64,000 nucleotides of DNA from Nonomuraea maritima (GTDB lineage Bacteria; Actinomycetota; Actinomycetes; Streptosporangiales; Streptosporangiaceae). The translations under genes and the position numbers were made by a program. The first letter of the stretch is position 1. Each line of letters starts with the position of its first letter. The DNA lies in the NCBI RefSeq assembly GCF_900100395.1, contig NZ_FNFB01000002.1, positions 557,074-621,073 on the forward strand, given 5' to 3'. The notes under the pieces were generated by a model. It was not told the DNA's origin. It saw nothing but the letters and a program-made list of their open reading frames with translations, and searched no databases. Below are positions 57,987 through 64,000 of this stretch, piece by piece.

Positions 57987-59216
57987 TCAGGCGTCGGTGG
58001 CCTGGTAGAGGGTGGTCCAGAAGTCGTTCATCAGGTGCGCCGGGCTCGGCACGGAGTAGCCGAGCTGGCAGAGCAGGATGCCGGTGAGCTGGTTGGCCGG
58101 GTCGGCGTAGGCGGAGGTGCCGCTGCCGCCGTCCCAGCCGAACTGGCCGATCGGGGCGTAGTCGCCGCGGTAGGTGCGCACCGCCATGCCCATGCCCCAG
58201 CCGCCCTGCTGGCCCTGGCCGAAAGAGATGTGCACGGCGTTGGTGGCCAGGGCGGTGCGGGCGGCGTTCTGCTCGGGGGTGAGGCGGTTGGTGGTCATCA
58301 GCTCGACGGCAGGCCGGGACAGGATGCGCCTGCCCTGGTGGGTGCCGCCGTTGAGCAGCATCCGGAAGTAGGCGTGGTAGTCGTCGGCGGTGGAGACCAG
58401 CCCGCCACCGCCACCCTGGAAGGCCGGAGGTGCGCTCCAGCGGCCGTTCTTGGGCTCGTCCCAGGCGAGGAACTCGCCGGTGGCCGGGTCGGGGGCGTAG
58501 AGGGTGGGCAGCCGGTCGATCTGGTCGGCGGGCACGTGGAAGCCGGTGTCGGTCATGCCGAGGGGCTCGAAGATGCGCTCGCGCAGGAAGTCCTCGAAGG
58601 TCTGGCCGGTGACCCGGGAGACGAGCACCCCGACCAGGTCGCTGCTGATCTGGTACTGCCACTGCTCGCCGGGGTGGTACATCAGCGGCAGCTCGCCCAG
58701 GCGGCGCATCCACTCGTCCTGCTCGGGCACCTCGGTCGGCAGGTTCGGGGTCAGGCCCCGCTCGAAGATGGCGTTCAGGATCGGGGTGCCCAGCGCGGTC
58801 ATGTCCATGCCGAGACCGAAGGTGGAGGTCAGCACGTCGCGGACGGTGATCGGGCGGCGGGCCGGCACGGTGTCGTCCAGCTCGGCGTCGATGCGGGTGA
58901 GCACCCGGCGCCCGGCCAGCTCGGGCAGCCACGGGTCGACCACGTCGTCCAGCCGCAGCCGGCACTCGTCCAGCAGCACCATCGCCGCCGCGATCGACAC
59001 GGGCTTGGACGTGGAGGCCATCCGGAAGATGGTGTCCCGGCGCATCGGCGCGCCACCGTCATGCTGCATCGTGCCCAGTGCCTCGACGTGCGTGTGACCG
59101 CCCCGGCTGACCAGCGCGACCACGCCGGGGATCTTCCCGGAGTCGACATGCCGTGCCAGCACCTCACGCAGCCTGCGCAGTCCAGTTGCGGTGAACCCGG
59201 TGTTGTTCTGTCCCAT
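57987..59216 (-). CDS. serine hydrolase of the beta-lactamase/esterase (class C) family
   Basis: A 409-residue enzyme with SxxK in FRMASTSKPVSIAAAM (~residue 75), the second-motif Tyr in QWQYQISSDLVGVL and a C-terminal GQFGWDGGSGTSAYADP in place of KTG, as in EstB-like esterases. There is no signal peptide, so it is probably a cytoplasmic esterase or transacylase rather than a beta-lactamase. ATG 59216 has GAGGA seven bases upstream; the frame extends upstream without support. Confidence 0.87.
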   Translation of the reverse strand: MGQNNTGFTATGLRRLREVLARHVDSGKIPGVVALVSRGGHTHVEALGTMQHDGGAPMRRDTIFRMASTSKPVSIAAAMVLLDECRLRLDDVVDPWLPELAGRRVLTRIDAELDDTVPARRPITVRDVLTSTFGLGMDMTALGTPILNAIFERGLTPNLPTEVPEQDEWMRRLGELPLMYHPGEQWQYQISSDLVGVLVSRVTGQTFEDFLRERIFEPLGMTDTGFHVPADQIDRLPTLYAPDPATGEFLAWDEPKNGRWSAPPAFQGGGGGLVSTADDYHAYFRMLLNGGTHQGRRILSRPAVELMTTNRLTPEQNAARTALATNAVHISFGQGQQGGWGMGMAVRTYRGDYAPIGQFGWDGGSGTSAYADPANQLTGILLCQLGYSVPSPAHLMNDFWTTLYQATDA

Positions 59217-59370
59217 GATGAATTCCTCACCTGTAGTGTTCGATCTTGCGTACGGCGTGGCCTGGTGCGCGACCGCCGAACCGTTCATGGCGTCCACCAT
59301 CGCCGAACGCTCTGACACCGCACCGTCGCCGTCCTGACGCCGCCGCTGACACGCGACGGAAGCGGGTCAG

Positions 59371-59946
59371 TCACATCCGGGGGCCGAGAAAGCAGCCGCC
59401 GGAGGCGTCGATGATCTGCCCGGTCACCCAGCGGCCCGACTCGGAGGCCAGAAAGGGCGCCACGTCGGCGATGTCCGCGGGCTGACCGGCCCGCGGGATG
59501 GCGTTGCCGCTGCCCACCGCCCGCTGGACCTCGGGGTTGTCGAGCATCCACGGGTTCATGTCGGTGACGGTCGGGCCGGGCGCCACGGCGTTGACCGCGA
59601 TCAGCCGGTCGAACGCCTCCTGAGTGATCGTCTCGATCGAGTCGGCGGTGATGGCGGCGTTGTTGACCAGGATGTCCAGCCTGGCCGGTCCGCGCGAGCA
59701 GGCCCCCGCCTCCAGGGCGGCGAACAGGGTGTCCACATCCCCGGGCACGCCCAACTCGGCCCGCACCGGAAAGGCCCGGCCGCCGTCGGCCTCGATCAGG
59801 TGCACGGTCTCGCGGGCTGCCGCCTTGTTGCTGCCGTAGTGCACGGCCACCAGCACCCCGTCGGCCGTCAGGCGCCTCGCGACGGCCCGGCCGATCCCTC
59901 GGGAGGCCCCGGTCACCAACGCTGTGCTGCCCAGCAGAGACGTCAT
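59371..59946 (-). pseudogene. SDR-family oxidoreductase lacking its catalytic segment
   Basis: A 191-residue frame with an intact short-chain dehydrogenase N-terminus (TALVTGASRGIGRAVARRL; LDILVNNAA) and C-terminus (PADIADVAPFLASESGRWVT, GQIIDASGG). Family members are about 250 residues. Here QEAFDRLIAVN joins directly to AVAPGPTVTDMN, skipping ~60 residues that normally hold the catalytic Ser, Tyr and Lys (NISS...YxxxK). The junction is in frame near 59590, between two VN sequences, suggesting recombination at a short repeat. It is very probably inactive as a dehydrogenase. Confidence 0.8.
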
Positions 59947-60063
59947 CTCGTCGCTAGAGAAGTGATCCGAATCTTTCGGTGAACAGGATCAACGGCGACA
60001 AGCACCTGAAACAATGACAATCTGCGCAAGGTGGCATTAACCCACGGGTTAATGTGAGGGGCC

Positions 60064-60403
60064 GTGGAACTTCGCGACATCGAGATCTTTCTGACCCCGA
60101 AGAGCTGCATCTCGGCCGGACCGCCGAACGGCTGCGACCCACACCAGCGCGGGGCACCGGATCGAACGCGGCCTCGCGGTACGTAACGCCGAAGAGATCC
60201 TCACCCTGATCAGCATGGGGGAGGCCGTCAGCCTCTTTCCCGCCCACATGAGGCGCTATTGGAGCCGGCCCGACATCGCCTACCTGCTCGTCAGCGACAT
60301 CGACACCCTGCGGTATGCCCTGGTGTGGCGTACCGAGACCGAGAACGACCTCATCCGGGCCCTCGCCCGAATCGCCGCCGACCTCGGCCCCCTTGCCATC
60401 TGA
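60064..60403 (+). pseudogene. LysR-family regulator remnant (frameshifted and internally deleted)
   Basis: GTG 60064 opens VELRDIEIFLT in one frame. The next frame continues the LysR helix (EELHLGRTAERLRPTPAR). A third frame holds only the end of the effector domain (HRIERGLAVRNAEEILTLIS; PAHMRRYWSRPDIAYLLVSD; IRALARIAADLGPLAI). About 200 residues are missing and there are two frame changes. It is divergent from the SDR gene, the usual place for its regulator. Confidence 0.82.
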
Positions 60404-60474
60404 GCCGCGCATCGATGCGGCTCAGGCCCCTGGCCGCTCGTCGCCAAGGGCCGAAGAAAGCCCTGACCTCCCGC

Positions 60475-61560
60475 TCAGCCCACCAACCCCGGCACGACGT
60501 TCGGCCCGCCGCTGCGCAACGCGTACAGTTCCCTGCTCTCACCCGTCCGGACGTCCACCGCGTACACCGCCTCGGCAATCGTGCCCGGCGACTCGGGGAC
60601 GGCCAGCACGGTCACCTCCGTGGCGTTCAACCAGCCGCCGAGCCGTGCGGGATCGAGCTCTTCGGGCAGCCCTGAGATCGGGGTACGGGTCTCCCGGCCG
60701 GCCCGCAGCGTGTCGAAGGTGACGATCGAGCGGTCCTTCCGCACCATCGGTTCCCGATCCCGGTCGACGGTCTGTCCCAGCCGGGCGAGCGTCCGTCCGT
60801 CGGGTGCGAGAGCGCTGTAGGAGTACGTGAAGTCCCGGATGGTGATCGGGTCGTGGCCGAGCACCCACACCTGGCTGGTCATGTCGTACGGCTTGGCCAG
60901 CACCACGGGGCCCGACCCGTCCGACACACTCACCGGCCACCACCCCCGCTTGAGATCGGTCACCGTCCCTCGCTCCACGTCGACCAGCTTGTTCGGCTGC
61001 CGCCGGCCACCCCAGCCCGACACGATGAACCGGAGGCCGTCGGGCGACAGGCGCAGCGCGTACTCGACCGTGAAATCCTCCTCAGGCTGCTTCAGCGGCG
61101 CCTTCCAGATCTTGCCGCTCGCCAGATCGCGCACCACGATCGCCTGATGCCCTGAGCTGTAGTACGCGATCCTGCGGCCGTCCGCCGTGACCTCCAGCGG
61201 CCCGTTCGCGTCCTTGCCCAGTTCGTAGGTCTCACCCGCACGCGTCACGACGCGCCAGGGGAGCACACCGCACGGGCCGTCCAGGCGGCATCGCGTCCGG
61301 TACGCCTGCTCCACCGGCCCGACCCCCTTCGCGGGCAGCGGGAGCGCCTTCGTCTCCGGCGGGGTGAGCACAATTCGGGGCTCGGCGCGTACCTGAAGCA
61401 ACATGGCGCCGCCGAACGCGATCAGACAGGTCACCGCGGCGGCCACCACGGCCAGCCGGGTCGCGCGCCGCCTGCGCGCGCCGCGCACCGCCCGCGCCGC
61501 CAGATCGACGACGGGCGCATGCTCGGCCAGCGCGTGCAGATCCGCCCGCAACGTGTTCAT
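60475..61560 (-). CDS. membrane-anchored beta-propeller protein, partner of the sigma factor
   Basis: A 361-residue protein with a short cytoplasmic N-terminus (NTLRADLHALAEHAPVVDLA), one TM helix (ATRLAVVAAAVTCLIAFGG) and an extracytoplasmic TolB/WD40-like propeller (EVTADGRRIAYYSSG; RLSPDGLRFIVSGWGG; ALAPDGRTLARLG). It overlaps the sigma-factor gene by ATGA. Such genes behind SigE-type sigma factors are candidate membrane modulators or anti-sigma factors. No zinc-binding anti-sigma motif (HxxxCxxC) is visible. Confidence 0.75.
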   Translation of the reverse strand: MNTLRADLHALAEHAPVVDLAARAVRGARRRRATRLAVVAAAVTCLIAFGGAMLLQVRAEPRIVLTPPETKALPLPAKGVGPVEQAYRTRCRLDGPCGVLPWRVVTRAGETYELGKDANGPLEVTADGRRIAYYSSGHQAIVVRDLASGKIWKAPLKQPEEDFTVEYALRLSPDGLRFIVSGWGGRRQPNKLVDVERGTVTDLKRGWWPVSVSDGSGPVVLAKPYDMTSQVWVLGHDPITIRDFTYSYSALAPDGRTLARLGQTVDRDREPMVRKDRSIVTFDTLRAGRETRTPISGLPEELDPARLGGWLNATEVTVLAVPESPGTIAEAVYAVDVRTGESRELYALRSGGPNVVPGLVG

Positions 61561-62051
61561 CGGTACACCTCCTCAGGAGTGAGCGCGCGCAGCTTCGACA
61601 GCGCGTAGCTGGTCTGGCTCTTGACGGTGCCGATCGAGACGCCCATGAGCTCTGCGGTCTCGTGTTCCGATCGGTCCTCGTAGAAGCGCAGCACGATCAC
61701 CGCCCGCTGCTTGGGCGTGAGCTTGGCCAGCGCTTGACTCAGCGCAAGACGACGCACGGTCGCTTCGTCGTGCGGCCGGCCCGGCTCGGCCCGCTCCGGC
61801 AACTCGGCCCCTGGTAACTCGACCTGTCTGCGCCTGCGCCAGGAGATGGTCTGGTTCACCAGGGCCTTGCGGGCGTACGCCTCCGGGTTGCCGCCCTTGG
61901 CGAGTTTCCCCCAGTGCGAGGCGACACGGGTAAGGACCGTCTGCAACAGGTCCTCGGCTAGATGAGGGTTCCCCGTGAGCAGGTACGCCGTCCGCATCAA
62001 CGATTGCTGACGCGCGCGCACGAACTCATGGAACCCCTCGTAACGGTCCAT
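61557..62051 (-). CDS. SigE-family ECF RNA polymerase sigma factor
   Basis: A 164-residue ECF sigma factor. Region 2 is FHEFVRARQQSLMRTAYLLT, GNPHLAEDLLQTVLTRVASH and ALVNQTISWRRRR; region 4 is LTPKQRAVIVLRFYEDRSEH and ELMGVSIGTVKSQTSYALSK. This matches the SigE/SACE group common in Streptosporangiaceae. ATG 62051 (MDRYEGF) is used. It probably directs its own operon with the downstream membrane protein. Confidence 0.9.
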   Translation of the reverse strand: MDRYEGFHEFVRARQQSLMRTAYLLTGNPHLAEDLLQTVLTRVASHWGKLAKGGNPEAYARKALVNQTISWRRRRQVELPGAELPERAEPGRPHDEATVRRLALSQALAKLTPKQRAVIVLRFYEDRSEHETAELMGVSIGTVKSQTSYALSKLRALTPEEVYR

Positions 62052-62139
62052 GTAGGAGAACAACTCCGCCGAGGGGCTCCAGGTTGGAATGCCGCAGACC
62101 GTTTCTCACGGCCCACCGGCTCAGGGCCGGCGACCGCGC

Positions 62140-63198
62140 TCAGGCGGCGGAGACGATGGTGGCCGAGCCGATGACGGTGGTGCCGGAGTAGAGGACGGCG
62201 GCCTGGCCCGCGGCGACTCCGGTGGCCGGGCGGCCGAGCTCGATCGTGAGGCCGTCGCCCGTCTCGTCGAACCGGCACGGGTAGACCTCGCCGTGCGCCC
62301 GCAGCTGCACGGTCAGGTCGTCGCGCCCCGCGGGCCCGTTCCAGACGGGGGTGCCGCAGGTGATCGTGGTGACCTCGAGCGCCGAACGCGGGCCGACGGT
62401 GACCGTGTTGGACACCGGCTCGATCGACAGCACGTAGCGCGGCCTGCCGTCGGGCGCCGGACGGTCGATGCGCAGCCCCTTGCGCTGGCCCACGGTGAAC
62501 CCGTGGGCGCCCTGATGGCTGCCGACGACCTCGCCGCCCTGGTCGACGATGGGCCCCTCGGCCGCGCCGAGCCGCTGGGCGAGGAACCCGCGGGTGTCGC
62601 CGTCGGCGATGAAGCAGATGTCGTGACTGTCGGGCTTGTCGGCCACGGTCAGACCGCGCCGCGCGGCCTCCTCGCGCACCTCGGCCTTGGTCGAGTCGCC
62701 GAGCGGGAAGATCGCGTGGCTCAGCTGCTCGCGGGTGAGCACCCCGAGCACGTACGACTGGTCCTTGGCGGGATCGACGCTGCGCGACAGCACCCCGTCG
62801 GACAGGCGGGCGTGGTGGCCGGTGGCGACCGCGTCGAAGCCCAGGGCGAGCGCCCGGTCGAGCACCGCGGCAAACTTGATCTTCTCGTTGCAGCGCAGGC
62901 ACGGGTTGGGCGTGCGGCCCGCCGCGTACTCGGCCACGAAGTCTTCGATCACGTCGCGCTGGAAGCGCTCGGCCATGTCCCACACGTAGAAGGGGATGCC
63001 GATGACGTCGGCGGCCCGGCGCGCGTCACGGGAGTCTTCGATCGTGCAGCAGCCCCTGGCTCCCGTGCGGTGGGATTGGGGGTTGGCGGACAGGGCGAGA
63101 TGGACACCAGTGACGTCGTGACCGGCCTCGGCGATGCGGGCAGCGGCCACGGCAGAGTCGACGCCGCCCGACATGGCGGCAAGCACACGCAGTCCCAT
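62140..63198 (-). CDS. mnmA: tRNA-specific 2-thiouridylase
   Basis: A 352-residue enzyme that thiolates U34 of tRNA-Lys, -Glu and -Gln. It has the PP-loop [18 protein letters not shown], catalytic Cys in [15 protein letters not shown] and [40 protein letters not shown] and the C-terminal beta-barrel. Start ATG 63198. Its usual neighbours (MetE-like gene, ligA, gatCAB) are present but displaced by the variable segment 56842-62051. Confidence 0.96.
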   Translation of the reverse strand: MGLRVLAAMSGGVDSAVAAARIAEAGHDVTGVHLALSANPQSHRTGARGCCTIEDSRDARRAADVIGIPFYVWDMAERFQRDVIEDFVAEYAAGRTPNPCLRCNEKIKFAAVLDRALALGFDAVATGHHARLSDGVLSRSVDPAKDQSYVLGVLTREQLSHAIFPLGDSTKAEVREEAARRGLTVADKPDSHDICFIADGDTRGFLAQRLGAAEGPIVDQGGEVVGSHQGAHGFTVGQRKGLRIDRPAPDGRPRYVLSIEPVSNTVTVGPRSALEVTTITCGTPVWNGPAGRDDLTVQLRAHGEVYPCRFDETGDGLTIELGRPATGVAAGQAAVLYSGTTVIGSATIVSAA

Positions 63199-63264
63199 GA
63201 CTGTTCCAGCGTACTGTCCGGGCGGGAGTGCACGACCATGGCCCGGGTCTGGAAGTATGCGTCC

Positions 63265-64000
63265 ATGCGACTGTTCGGGCGCAAGAACGCAGACCAAGAG
63301 GCGCGCCGCGCCGGCGAGGCCGTCGCCGGTTTCTGGGCGTGGTGGCACGAGACCAGGGCGCGGCTCGACGGGCTCATGGCGGCCGGTGACGACAAGGGCC
63401 TTCAGGAGGTGCTCGGGCCGGCGGTCGCGGCGATCCACCCTGATCTGGTCTGGGACGTGGTGCCCGGCGGCGAGGCCGCGCACGCCCTCGTGGTGACCGC
63501 GGCGGGCGACGCCGAGCTGCGTCCGCTCGCCCACCGCTGGGCCGCGGCGGCGCCGCCGTCCGACCTGCTGTGGGAGTTCCACCCGTCGCGGCGGGCCAGC
63601 CCGCGGGCGCTGGAGCTGACGCTCCCGGTCGACGGGTACGACATAGCGCTCGGCGCGTTCAAGCTGGGCCTGCGGATGCCGCCGAACCAGCCTCGGGTCG
63701 ACGTGACCGCCTACCACCCGCTGTTCGGCGAGCTCGAGGCCGACACCCGCATGGACGCCACGCTGCTGGCCCTCGACCACCTGCTCGGCGAGGACGACGT
63801 GGCGCGGTGGGTGGGCGAGATCACGCCGGCCACGTTCGAGCCGATCGACGCCGTGGCCGCCGCCCACCTGCCGGCCGTGGTCGCCGACGTCGCCTCGGGC
63901 TACGCCGACGACGACTGGGTGCGACTGGAGGGCCGTACCGGAAGCGGGGCCGCGCTGGCGGCGGTGGCCCGCCACCCGCTGCGGCCGGTCGACCGCCCGC
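63265..64000 (+). CDS. unknown soluble protein, 3'-truncated by the window end
   Basis: At least 245 residues, open to the window edge with no stop. It starts [20 protein letters not shown] and contains [57 protein letters not shown] and [20 protein letters not shown]. Third codon positions are almost all G or C. There is no signal peptide or TM helix. The layout resembles DUF695-type proteins, from memory only. It is divergent from mnmA; an in-frame ATG at 63238 is an alternative start. Confidence 0.7.
   Translation, partial: MRLFGRKNADQEARRAGEAVAGFWAWWHETRARLDGLMAAGDDKGLQEVLGPAVAAIHPDLVWDVVPGGEAAHALVVTAAGDAELRPLAHRWAAAAPPSDLLWEFHPSRRASPRALELTLPVDGYDIALGAFKLGLRMPPNQPRVDVTAYHPLFGELEADTRMDATLLALDHLLGEDDVARWVGEITPATFEPIDAVAAAHLPAVVADVASGYADDDWVRLEGRTGSGAALAAVARHPLRPVDRP

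Overview
The window is 64 kb of chromosome from a high-GC Gram-positive actinomycete, most like the Streptosporangiaceae (Nonomuraea/Streptosporangium type). The evidence is the very high GC at third codon positions, frequent GTG/TTG starts, and families typical of the group: a subtilisin-inhibitor (SSI) protein, a DUF1707-FHA protein, an actinobacterial Asp23 operon, a c-di-AMP riboswitch ahead of an NlpC/P60 enzyme, and the ligA/gatCAB/mnmA housekeeping neighbourhood. Genus assignment is inference. No rRNA, tRNA, CRISPR array, prophage or intact insertion sequence was seen.

Layout. 1-8.9 kb: PadR regulator and MATE exporter; FAH-family hydrolase and gltX; a tightly overlapping six-gene Asp23/Gls24 envelope operon; an MhuD-like heme monooxygenase with a His-rich insert; a secreted heparinase II/III-type lyase. 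8.9-21.7 kb: amino-acid genes cimA, ilvE, leuB and serA on the minus strand, interleaved with a DsbA-like protein, an O-methyltransferase, a Uma2 protein, the riboswitch-controlled NlpC/P60 protein, an SSI inhibitor, a 42-residue microprotein, an SseB-like protein and a GPH-type symporter. 21.7-31.3 kb: PadR-controlled ABC exporter, FHA protein, DD-peptidase, small secreted protein, a methionine aminopeptidase with a perfect 24-bp AT-rich palindrome upstream, NUDIX hydrolase, MFS transporter. 31.3-34.8 kb: ilvB-ilvN-ilvC with a leader-peptide attenuator. 34.8-47.2 kb: PAS-GGDEF-EAL protein, 2-hydroxyacid dehydrogenase, sugar-dehydrogenase-like lipoprotein, VanW protein, and a CitAB-type two-component system divergent from tctCBA. 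47.2-56.8 kb: gatC-gatA-gatB, a second GGDEF-EAL protein, an 829-bp non-coding gap, ligA and a MetE-like protein. 56.8-64 kb: a variable segment between the MetE-like gene and mnmA, holding an MBL hydrolase, a MITE-like IS remnant, a serine hydrolase, an SDR gene with its catalytic segment deleted, a LysR pseudogene, a sigma factor with its membrane partner, then mnmA and a partial gene.

The theme of the left half is branched-chain amino acid synthesis. CimA makes citramalate toward 2-oxobutyrate, IlvBN, IlvC and IlvE run the common pathway, LeuB serves leucine, and SerA opens serine synthesis. Two minus-strand transcripts, cimA and ilvBNC, carry short leader ORFs rich in Leu/Ile/Val codons followed by mutually exclusive hairpins, so ribosome-mediated attenuation is the likely control. 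A second theme is the cell envelope: Asp23 proteins, c-di-AMP-controlled NlpC/P60, DacB, VanW and small secreted proteins.

The strongest unusual observations are: the MITE-like element inserted exactly into a CTAG that served as the overlapping stop codons of two convergent genes; the coordinated decay of the LysR/SDR pair beside it; the cimA attenuator; a 15-bp perfect inverted repeat in the SSI leader; the 24-bp palindrome ahead of map; and a His-Gly-Gln insert in the MhuD-like enzyme.
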